DNA from: Monilinia fructicola
Taxonomy: Eukaryota; Ascomycota; Leotiomycetes; Helotiales; Sclerotiniaceae
DNA: 64,000 nt
Reading direction: 5' to 3'
Assembly: GCA_008692225.1 (NCBI GenBank)
Contig: VICG01000008.1
Coordinates: 1,886,001-1,950,000, forward strand
Positions within the stretch are counted from its first letter, which is position 1; each line of letters begins with the position of its first letter. Position numbers and translations under genes: made by a program. Of the stretch, positions 13,575 through 23,252 are shown piece after piece. The notes below the pieces were generated by a model. It was not told the origin of the DNA. It did not search any database and saw only the letters and a program-made list of their open reading frames with translations.

Positions 13575-14780
13575 ATGGCAACTTATAGCCTCCGACCTGA
13601 AAATATTACATCCTCATACAATATGGCAACCCCGAAAGTTTCTGAACAGGTCGATAGCGCAGTCTCGATCGCTGTAGACATTTTGACATCATCAGTATTC
13701 AGTCTCGTCGCACCCGTCAGTTATGTTGCTATCCCTGAGTCTACTGGTAGTGCTCTCGTTCCTGGTGAGAGTTCGTCATCCTTATCTCCCAGCATCGTCG
13801 TCATCGCAACCTCCACGACGACCAATCTTCAGCTAGTAGGTATCGATGTACCAGTCACTACCTCTTCTTCAACCATAGGAACAACTGACAACACCTCATC
13901 CGGTGCCGTTTCTACTCCCTTCCCCTATGTTGTTTCTACAGTCGTCGTGGCACCCTCGAGCACCATAGATACCCTCCCATCTGTCACCATATCTCCGAGT
14001 ATTATCTCATATACTGTTCCTGTCTTACTCACCTCCGCAATATCCTCAACAAACTCGACCCTCATACCATCATATATAGTCCCCACTACCCTAACAACAT
14101 TAACATTTCCTTCAACTCCCACAGAGTCGCCCTCAAGCAACAACTCCAATCCTATTATATCCACTGCACCCGACCCTACCACTTCCAACAAGCCTTCATC
14201 CACTCACATCGGTGCATACATCGGCGCTGCCGTTGGTGGTGTCATACTTCTCGTACTTCTTCTCCTGTCCATCATTTGTCTAACCCGCCGTCGCAAATAC
14301 AAGCACCCTAAACACCATCCCGACCGCCCAGCTTTTATCGGCGGCTATGAGTTAAAATTGGACAAAGTCGGGGATTTGCAAAGAGTGGTACATGAAAAGA
14401 GAGTTAGGAGAAAAACCTTCGAAGCATGGAAGAGAGGAGTTGTGCCTGATCTAGACCCGGATGATGTTGCTGGCCAGAGCGAGTTTAACTTTGGCTTTGA
14501 GAGTCCGAAAGCCGCGTATTCAAACTCGTTGGCAGATATCAATGAAGAGGTGTGGATCCCGAATCAGAGAGTGCGAGAGGAGGGAGAAGAGTTGGTTGGA
14601 GATGATCATGATGTATATGTAGTCTCGCCCATTGAGGATGAGCAGAGAGGAAGAGGGTGGCTAGATGAGCAGAAGCCTGAAAGACCAATATCTGGTATCA
14701 AACCATTGATATTCGAATGGGAACAAAGGGCAGATTCGAGATCAAGATCGCCAACTGGCATGGCCAGACAGGTATTATAG
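13575..14780 (+). CDS. Ser/Thr-rich single-pass membrane protein (mucin/WSC/Mid2-like architecture)
   Basis: A single exon of 401 residues. Residues about 20-210 are strongly Ser/Thr/Pro-rich and fit an O-glycosylated extracellular stalk. A hydrophobic helix at about 214-237 (IGAAVGGVILLVLLLLSIIC) is followed by a basic stop-transfer stretch (TRRRKYKHPKHH). A charged cytoplasmic tail of about 160 residues follows. This layout resembles fungal wall-stress sensors of the Mid2/WSC type, but there is no Cys-rich WSC domain. Oddly, no N-terminal signal peptide is visible after the ATG at 13575 or the next one near 13623. Either a 5' exon is missing from this model or the internal helix acts as a signal anchor. 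Function is not known; the stress-sensor idea rests on architecture only. Confidence 0.7.
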   Translation: MATYSLRPENITSSYNMATPKVSEQVDSAVSIAVDILTSSVFSLVAPVSYVAIPESTGSALVPGESSSSLSPSIVVIATSTTTNLQLVGIDVPVTTSSSTIGTTDNTSSGAVSTPFPYVVSTVVVAPSSTIDTLPSVTISPSIISYTVPVLLTSAISSTNSTLIPSYIVPTTLTTLTFPSTPTESPSSNNSNPIISTAPDPTTSNKPSSTHIGAYIGAAVGGVILLVLLLLSIICLTRRRKYKHPKHHPDRPAFIGGYELKLDKVGDLQRVVHEKRVRRKTFEAWKRGVVPDLDPDDVAGQSEFNFGFESPKAAYSNSLADINEEVWIPNQRVREEGEELVGDDHDVYVVSPIEDEQRGRGWLDEQKPERPISGIKPLIFEWEQRADSRSRSPTGMARQVL

Positions 14781-15216
14781 ATTCGGAAATTTCCGCTGGG
14801 TACAATATATATAAAGAGAAACAGATAGACAGATTGTATTCGAGTACATTTTTGGAGTATTCATAGATAGGTCACCCTAGTTCAAGTGATTTGTGGTGAA
14901 GGTATAGTTTTCTCATTGAATGCCTATACATATACATATATACATCACTTTCAACAGCCGTGATAAACTTAATTTATACTCAGATAACCAAATATCCCTT
15001 CACTCTCTAATTTCTAATCTCCCAACCCCATCACACCACGGTCCCAACCCTTCCCCCAAAACAACACAAACATCCAAGTGACCTCCGCCAAGCCAACGCC
15101 TCGCCCCCACCAATCGCCTTATCTGACGAACCTCGTTAAAATCCCACCAAAACATTAGCTTTGCTATATATTTAAAACTCCATCCAACTTCCATCAAAAC
15201 AACCAAACACAACCAA

Positions 15217-15320
15217 GCGGCTTTAGCTCACTTGGGAGAGCGCCAGACTGAAGTTAACTTCAGATCCCAACAGATCATCTGTTTATCTGGAGGCACTGTG
15301 TTCGATCCACAGAAGCCGCA
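15217..15320 (+). tRNA. tRNA-Phe(GAA) with a 31-nt intron
   Basis: The acceptor arms pair (GCGGCTT with AAGCCGC, discriminator A). The D arm and the T arm (CTGTG TTCGATC CACAG) are intact. The anticodon stem CCAGA/TCTGG encloses GAA at 15250-15252. An intron at 15254-15284 begins one base 3' of the anticodon, the canonical position for nuclear tRNA introns. The mature length is 73 nt before CCA addition. T-rich tracts at about 15352-15359 and 15370-15384 can serve as RNA polymerase III terminators. Confidence 0.95.
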
Positions 15321-18300
15321 TTCTGCGAGTTGAGGACCACCTTGACTGACATTTCTTTTTGGATTTTTGCCCTTTTTTTTTTTTTGATGTGCGTGCTGCT
15401 ATCAGAGATTTTCCGCAAGGTTTGTCTCAGAGGGAAGGGTATTTTGCGGCTGGGTGAATGGATGGATGTGGGGGAGGGGGGGGTAAAAAGAATGCGATGT
15501 GGGGATGGCGATGGCAAGAGTGGAATAGAGAGAGGATCGAGGAAATGCTCCTCAATTATGCCGAACGGCCTGCCGAAGTTTTGGAGGGAGAGAGAACCGG
15601 CCCGGTTTGCTTCACTTGTCTGCCAACTCATACTTCCAGGTTCGCCCATCATTCTTCCTGAACCTTGTTGCGGTCGGCGTTCAAAAACGGAAAGTGTCGA
15701 GCGTGGAAAAGGAAAAAAACAAAAAAGTCAAAAGGGAACATACAACAGTGGGGATTCGCTGGTGGTCACCCACCCAACTACTAATCCACCGATCTGAAGC
15801 TTGTGTATGGCAGAGCGGACGGGATGCCCAATTCTCTTCAGTCTATGGTCGTATGTGATGGTTCACGTCACTGTGTGGGACTATCTTGACTTTGGCTGCG
15901 TCATGATGAGGTGGAAATGAGTGAAAGGGGGTGGCTTGGCTTCGTGAGAAGCAATGGCTTGCACTGGGCATCTATTGTTGCTCCCCACTGCATCAAGCAT
16001 CGCTTACCTTTGAGCAAGCGGGATGGATATACATTTTGCTGCTAGATCGGTGGCTGTGTTCTGTGTGCGGTGCTCTGGACCTCGATGGTGTTTGCTCTTC
16101 TCTCTTGCTCACACGTGGTGGACACATTGCCACATGGCCCATGTTTCCCTCCGCTACCCTTCCATGCCACCGGACTTCTAAACCCGCGGTCACGAAGCGT
16201 TGTCCTGGATGTCTGTTGCGTGTTTTCGCCATACAGATTGCAGGAGTTGAGAGTAAGGTTTGCCTTGCAACATGGGATAGAGTCCTTGAGGGTACCGCAC
16301 GAGACGAAATCAGGTATGGGGGCATATGTTTTCGTTCGATGTTGCCGCCCTCGAGATTCATATCTTGTGTTTTTCACGGATCCAGAAGATGCGTCATGTG
16401 TTCTTCACAGGTGGCCTCCATAGCGGCTATCCTGCCTGCGATTGAGGCGGTGTTTGCAGTTTCCTGTCTGGTCCAAGAGGTGAGGAGAGAGATATAAGTT
16501 GCCGAGTTTGAACTCTGAAGATTGAAGTACACGTGCGCATGATATATGAGATGATCCAACGCCGAAATGAGACACTTCGTGGCATATATAGAGAGCTCTT
16601 TTGCCAGTAAGTCATAGCTGAAGTAATAAGGACCGTGTGGAGAACCCACCAAGTTCGTTGCTGCACCCTCCGGGCTGCAAACATGCAAACCGCCTCATCG
16701 GGAAATTGCGAGAATGTATTCGACGCTTGGCATCGAGCACAGTGCACTGCTAGTTCTGGAGGTAGGTGAGTAGAATAGATGCTGGGAAGTTGATCAGAGC
16801 GATCAGAGAAGGGACATGGAGGAATCATGCATAGCCCGAGATCGATTTCGCAGTCCAAATATCACATATCGAGCGAATGCATTTGGCGAAACTTCAATCG
16901 TATTCCCGCACTCACTGGCGTGGGGGAGAATGTGGCTTTCCGCGTCGCCTATAACCAGAGAATTTCAGCCTCGGTCTTGCTGTCCTGAATTCTCAATGGC
17001 AAAGTTGACTTGATGCCCGCTGCAGGTGTGGAAGACATGACTCTTGCCCCGAGCAAGCCAGGAAATGAGATACGAAGGAAGGGGCTGCATGAATCATGTT
17101 ACATCACAGCATATTGAAGTAGATAATCTATGCAAGGTGGAGATACTTGATGAGACGTTCATGTCAGATCAACCATCGACACCATACCGTGTCATATGTC
17201 ATATGTCATGTCATAAAAGGAACATAGATATGAAAGTCTAGTTCCTCTACCCAGTGCCAAAGCATAGGTAGTACGTATTCGTGATCGGGCTAGTGTTGGA
17301 GTTTGATTCATATAATTCGGGTTCGCGAATCTAGATGTGGAAAGGGGGTGGGATGCTTCTGATGATTGATCATCAACAATATCTAGAGCCGGGGTCTCAT
17401 TCCATCCACAGAGATCCATAGTCGTCGTATTATGGATTGCTGCGCATGAACTATCGATCTACATACCGAGGAGTCATTGCACAGTTGTCATCATGATGAC
17501 TTCTTCGATATCATGCAATCCATCTTCAAGACGATCATCATAGGTGGTTGATTAAGCGGTTTATGATAGTGGCAAACACCGCATAAAAACCTGGTATAAT
17601 GTATCGCTAGCACTCCAATTCCATTGCTGGCACTCAACTAGAATCAGTCATCATCAAGATCAATCGGTTCCGAAAGCCAATCTTGCCCAAATCCAAATAC
17701 AAGTTTTATTGTCCGCGAGGAGATGGGAACAGGAACAGGCCCACGAAAGGGAATCTGTGGATATCAGATCACCGATTGGAGGATGTTTGAATTGCAGGCT
17801 TGTCATTTCCGAATTTGAGAGGAAACCGTGATGGTTGGGTTCTAACTCGTTAAGACGAAGGAGGTGAAAGGGGTAAATAGGTGAACCGATACATCATCCT
17901 ATATCATAATATTATTTTGATCGGGCCAGAGTTGGTCTGGGTATTGCTCTTTACGGATTATACTCGAGGGTTCGGGATCAGGATTTTGAGCCAGTTCTAT
18001 GACAGAACGGCGGCTCTCTACAGTTTGCACATATTTTCATGGCGCTTGGTTGATGGTTCAGAAGTAGCATCCAGCGGGTATCATGTATGTAGACCAACAG
18101 AAACCGAGCGGTCTAGCCCTCGAAAGACAACTCCATCTGAGCAAACCCTCTATGTATCCTGGAGACGTCAAGAATTTTGATCAATGAGAGTCCCAAATAC
18201 CCAAGAGTCATTTCGAAGTTTCGAGCTGTGCCAAAATGTGAGGTCCAGTACACACAGGTTCATTCGCGCTCGTAACACCCTCTTCTCCCCCCTGCTCGAA

Positions 18301-19967
18301 ATCAAGTGGTGGATCTAAGTAGCGTAAATTGGGCGGTTGGTATCTGAGATCATGACTTCCAATACTTTTCTATGCGATGCCAATCATACGTGACACTGCT
18401 GACAACATTTTACGTCAGTTTAGATACCAGTTTGTCGATCGTGGGTCGCTGGGTGACTTGAGAAAGGGGGAGGGACTGCTGTATCCATCATCTATCATCT
18501 GTGATGCGCTGACGAAGAATCAGCGAAACATTCTAGTTCTAGAGAGACGACAATCGTGTAGCCCTAATTCAGATGAGCATTCTAGATATCGATAGGGGTA
18601 ATGGAGATGGAATTCAAGAAGTCTGTTGTCCCCGAGCTGCTTGGGACGATGTGTTGAGATATTCGCTACAGCTATTTGCTAGAGCGATCCAGCAAGCTGT
18701 TTAGCACAACCATGCACTTTGATGATGAACCAATGCCATTGAACTAATATATTCCCTTCTCCTTCACTCCCCATTCTATTCCCTCCCCACCGCATTGATG
18801 TCCATCCACAAAGACATCATGCATCCTCCCAGCTTGACCAAGGCCCAGCCCATATGCTATATGCTGAATTGGTACGGCAAAGCCCTGCATGAGAAGGTGC
18901 ATGCTATTTATATTGGCCATACCAAGACTTGAATGCATAGTGCTGATTACGCAAAGTAACATCCAAAGTGATATCGAACAGATAGAAAGTGAATCAACGA
19001 CAATCTAATAAATAGGATAGTACAGTATTGAAAATCCGGTCAAATTTGGCAGGCACGTCGAGAACCGTATAATTATATGAAACCGGTAATGATACATCAA
19101 AGTAAGATCTGTGACCGAGTGCTTTTTCCATTCATATCGATGATTCCTGCGGACTAGGTAAGAGAAGGGGGTTTGAAAAAGGGGCAGATAGAATTCAATG
19201 CATAACAATCCGGTAGATATATATGCGTGTGTGCGTGAACGAGACTTCTTCAATTATCAGGTTTAAACGCGGCAAAGGACACAAAGTAAAAGTACTAGGT
19301 ATGTACCTGATCTCACTGCATCTCATTGCATCTCATTGCATCTCATTGCATCTCATTGTATCTCATTGCATCTCATTGCATATTTCAATACGATAAATTC
19401 TATTCATGCTTCGAGTGCGTGGTTGAATAAAAAGAAAGTTATTTGTGGAAACGTACATAGACGACCAAAAGGTCGAAGATATCAATTTCTCTTTCTCTTT
19501 CTTTCATATTTGTATTTTCATTCATATCTTCCTTGTATAAATATATATATCATCTAAACCCTCGGCACTATACAGAACACCATACACGAAGCTGCGAATA
19601 GGAGAATTGTTCATACTTAGAATAATGAAAATTTGGAAAGGAAACGTCCATGGATATATAGCGAATACACAATGAATGAGAAAGTATAGAAGACGATGAG
19701 TAGCTTCAGAGTGATACTTCAATACTTCGATAGATCCATAGTTCACGCACAAGTATGCACCAGAGAGTCAAGGCCGCTGACCCTCTCCTACTCGCTTGGC
19801 ATTTAGGCAAGAGAAATGAAACAGTCGAGGAACATGGTTACAATTTACTTTCCATTAGGTCAACTAGTGGCATGGCTACTTCATCAGTATAGGCACCTTC
19901 AGGGCTTTCTGAAGCTTCTATTATGACCAATGACGTTAGAGCTCGAGAAAAATGTTCAAGCTGTTCT
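15321..19967. other. Intergenic region without a supported gene
   Basis: Open frames of 60-190 codons occur on both strands, the longest at 15931-16497 (plus) with an overlapping antisense frame at 15993-16361. None has a recognised domain, and opposite-strand frames of similar quality overlap them, so I do not call genes. A 10-bp tandem repeat lies at 19.3 kb. Confidence 0.4.
19310..19381. repeat. 10-bp tandem repeat, unit TCTCATTGCA
   Basis: Seven head-to-tail copies of TCTCATTGCA occur; the first has CACT in place of CATT and one has TGTA in place of TGCA. The remaining copies are identical. Confidence 0.95.
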
Positions 19968-20294
19968 TCAAAGGTATAACACACTCTCCATATCAATCAA
20001 CATTAATGCCAGACTAGGTGCTTCATTTGAAATGTAGAGCTCTGAATTGAAATCCGGGGTATAAGTTATAAATTTTGATATCTCGAACTTTCTATGACGT
20101 CTATTGTTCATGCCCAGGACTTCGGGATTTGACACGCCCATGGCCGTTTCCTCGAACTCGGTCAGTACGTCGAACAAATTTCTTGCCCAATTGCGACAGC
20201 CTTGAGGATTCTGTTGCGCGAGAAAACACCGTAATATCACAACATATCGAGATGAACCAATAAATAGGCATTGAGATGGAGAAAGATGCAGCAA
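19968..20294 (-). CDS. Weak ORF, possible 3' exon of an unrecognised gene
   Basis: A 108-codon frame has a coding-like appearance in its second half (NPQGCRNWARNLFDVLTEF and then a mixed polar tail). It has no ATG in a convincing position: the first codon counted is TTG. A second frame at 20307-20492 lies just upstream on the same strand, but it begins within about 20 nt of the eS30 stop codon, so it is an unlikely 5' exon. I do not recognise a family. It could be a remnant. Confidence 0.25.
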   Translation of the reverse strand: MLHLSPSQCLFIGSSRYVVILRCFLAQQNPQGCRNWARNLFDVLTEFEETAMGVSNPEVLGMNNRRHRKFEISKFITYTPDFNSELYISNEAPSLALMLIDMESVLYL

Positions 20295-20510
20295 ATTTAT
20301 CTGAATTCAGCAGCAAGCCACTTCCTCAAGATATACAAATACGCCCATTAAAGAAGATTGCGTTTCCTCCGAGTCAATGGATTCCAATTCGAAGTCGTAA
20401 GTAGATGTCCTCCACTTCCCAAATCGTGATCGTACCTCCATCATGGAAATGACTTGTGTATAGTAACAAGCAACGCCCCTCTTATTCCCCATTCATCAAT
20501 TTTTGGTTCT

Positions 20511-20931
20511 TTATGCTCCTGGGTTAGGGTTCATCTGTTTAGTGCGTTAGTATATCGTGCCGTCTGTAATATTATTCGTAGTAGTATCGAACCTTTCTCT
20601 TGCCACCGGTCAAAGTAACGTTAACGAAACGACGAGTGAACTTCTCTCTCTTGGCGGCACGTCCCTTGGGGCGCTTCTTCTTCTCTTGTGGCTCAACCTA
20701 TTCGGAATGTTCTTATTAGTATGACTTGATTCAACAAAACGATGAATCCTTTTCAAGTTCCCCAGTCCCATCTTTCCAAAATCATTGCCTGATTCTTCTT
20801 TCTCGCCACCACCAATTCGGACATCCCCCTTATTCATCCACTCTTCGAGAAATACATCAAAAGAATCGTACCTTTGGTGTTTGAGACTTGACCTTTCCGG
20901 CACGAGCGAGGGATCCGTGAACCTTTCCCAT
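20511..20931 (-). CDS. rps30: 40S ribosomal protein eS30 (RPS30)
   Basis: A small basic protein of the 40S subunit. Exons are 20872-20931 ([20 protein letters not shown]), 20593-20697 ([20 protein letters not shown], then [15 protein letters not shown]) and 20511-20534 (MNPNPGA, stop). The total is 62 residues, the usual eS30 length. The junctions are phase 0. Intron 1 is 174 nt. Intron 2 is 58 nt with an unusual donor (GTTCGA) but a perfect TACTAAC branch site. If intron 2 is retained, the protein ends VRYYYE instead of the conserved MNP tail. As in other fungi, no ubiquitin-like domain is fused in front. Further 5' UTR introns are possible upstream to about 21340. Confidence 0.95.
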
Positions 20932-21803
20932 GATTGCGGTTTATCGGTATGTTTGTCGATTGATTATTCCGATAACTATGAAAGTGGCAAATGTAAGCTG
21001 TGGTGTCTCTTTCTCGGTAAGATACGAATAAATCGATTTCGCAGCGATGAGATTGTCAATTTGAGAATCTGCGAAGAATCCTAGATAGACGAAAAGCGTG
21101 GATTTGATGAAATATTTGGGGGGTACGTACGCGGTTGCTGTTGTTGGGTGTTAGGTTGTCGATGGGTCGTTTTGATGAATCACTATACCCTCTGGAAGTT
21201 TCACTCTAGCGCGTCGCTTGTGATCTCGCACTAAAGTTATGCTAGGGCTTCCTAAATTTACTGCCCTTCGATTGAAATCACGTGGTGATGATCTTTTGGA
21301 ACAGGAACTCTCAACTTCCTCTTTTTCACAACACAACTTCAGGAAATGTAAACTTGGATTTTATTTTACAATTCAGACAATCTTTGACTATGTCTCCTAT
21401 TACTGAACCTTTACATCTACTAATCATACCTACCTAGGTAGCCACTTACTTACAGTATCACACAGACAACCAACTCCCTTTATTCTTCATGTTCAATTTT
21501 CACGTGGAAGAATGCACGAAATCTTATCCTTATCAGATTAGAATCGGCATAATACATTCCGAGCTCTCGGAAAGATTCCGATGATCATTCATGAACTCGA
21601 ATCACAATACAAGTAGTATATTCGTATATCTCTCGTTGGCGGTAAGGTTCAAACGATCTCAGACAATCATACAATCAATCACAGGTTATGTTCATTTCAC
21701 TATCAATATTCATCATTATTTGAATATATTTGCATCTATTTCCCGATTTCTGTCATATCTCTGAACCAGCGATTCTAACGTTATTGCCCTTACTTCTCTC
21801 ACA

Positions 21804-22628
21804 ATGTACCTATCAAAATCTCCCTTGGGAGCCTTGCTCTTGAGCACTCTTCTCCAACTCACAAGCAGTTCCACTCTACCAATCGAATCTCCCTCTCCAG
21901 AGCAAATAGTCATCAATCCATCCTCTTCCGAGTCCTCCGAATCAACAAACCGCATACCTACATCCCGTGAAAGTGCCATTCTCGCCCGCCGCATCCTTCA
22001 CCTCACACCCCTGGGAACCCTATCTTCCATCTTTCCCAACTCCTTCTCCTCTTTTGAGAATCGTCCTTCCAATGTCCAAAACATCCCCATTGGTCTCATG
22101 GATTACATAGCCGACTGCGAACCCACCACGAACAACCCAACCATACTGGCAATCAGTATAGCCACTACCTTCAAAAATGCCATCTCCAACCCCAACATCT
22201 CCCTCTCCCTCTCCTGGACACCTCCCTACCCTCCAAAATCTCGCATCTCATCCTCAAAGCCCGATCCATTCGCGTATTCCGCAGCCAATCAACCGCGGTT
22301 CAGTATTCTGGGATATCTCGAACCCATCACAACTTCATCCGCAGAAGAACAGGAATTGCGAAAATGTTTCGTAAATACACATCCAGATGCTAAATATTGG
22401 TTACCTGGTAATCATATCCATCATAGTGAGTGGGTGCGATTGGTTGTGCAGGAGATATATTGGGTGGGAGGATTTGGGGATCGCGCGTACATTGGTTGGA
22501 TACCTATCGAAGAGTGGAGGTCTGTGCAGAGGAAAGAATGGGAAGGGGTGAGATTGGTGGGAGAGAAGAAGGGGTGGAAGGAATGGGCTGTTGAGGGATT
22601 GGGGCTGGGAGGTTCTTGGGAGTTGTGA
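21804..22628 (+). CDS. Secreted CREG-like / pyridoxamine-5'-phosphate-oxidase-fold protein
   Basis: A single exon of 274 residues with ATG in a good context (CACAATGT). Residues 1-24 are a signal peptide (MYLSKSPLGALLLSTLLQL). The body matches the fungal secreted family with a flavin-reductase-like split beta-barrel: the N-terminal ARRILHLTPLGTLSS motif, the MDYIADC strand, the ISLSLSWTP strand, and the C-terminal HSEWVRLVVQEIYWVGGFGD followed by RAYIGWIP. This family (CREG1-like, Pyrid_oxidase_2) is found in fungal secretomes; no enzymatic reaction is firmly assigned. Its neighbours, eS30 upstream on the opposite strand and DUF262 downstream, give no functional hint. Confidence 0.85.
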   Translation: MYLSKSPLGALLLSTLLQLTSSSTLPIESPSPEQIVINPSSSESSESTNRIPTSRESAILARRILHLTPLGTLSSIFPNSFSSFENRPSNVQNIPIGLMDYIADCEPTTNNPTILAISIATTFKNAISNPNISLSLSWTPPYPPKSRISSSKPDPFAYSAANQPRFSILGYLEPITTSSAEEQELRKCFVNTHPDAKYWLPGNHIHHSEWVRLVVQEIYWVGGFGDRAYIGWIPIEEWRSVQRKEWEGVRLVGEKKGWKEWAVEGLGLGGSWEL

Positions 22629-23252
22629 TACTGAGGGGTTGCTTGAGATACTGACGATGCAATATGAGTATGTATACCAGGGGTTTCATTGTTTGTTTAT
22701 ACCTTACTTGAAATATTTTTCTTCAAGGTTCTCAACCCGCTTTCTGTATCATGGAATATACATAGATTTCGCTTGGATTCTCTTTCATAGTCTGATATGC
22801 GGGCCAAGATCCAGTACAATGTTAGAAATCCAGAAAACAACCATGTGGAAATTGTTGAATTACCATAATTTAGTTCCGCTTGGAATGGGATGCTGTATCC
22901 TTTAAATTAAGAACGGATTCGAATTCTAAATCCTCATATTTTATTCTGATTAACTAGTTGCCGCATCTTTCATCATACCTTAAGCCACATCAAAAGCTTC
23001 AGCCAGATGCACCTTGCCCAACGCACCAAAGGAAATCACCAGGGATCCGCAAACACCATGCTTGCACCGGCGAAAACACCTCTACCCAGAATGCGACCTT
23101 TGGATATCATAAGAACTCCTTAACGATACAAGAAAGCCCCCTTTCCACGTAATACTGTTACACCCCCATGCAATCGAAGCAGGATCCAAGCACCCCGTCA
23201 ACCAATCCACAAGAGGTCCACACGAAAAGAGCGCAAACGATGCTACGAAAAA
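22629..23252. other. Intergenic region between convergent genes
   Basis: This separates the convergent CREG-like and DUF262 genes. I see only short frames without features and expect it to hold the two 3' UTRs. Confidence 0.4.

Noticed and set aside
15931..16497. 188-codon plus-strand frame
   Set aside because: No domain, unusual composition rich in Cys and Trp, and antisense frames of similar length overlap it.
20610..20903. 97-codon minus-strand frame at the eS30 locus
   Set aside because: It reads through intron 1 of eS30 in the wrong frame.
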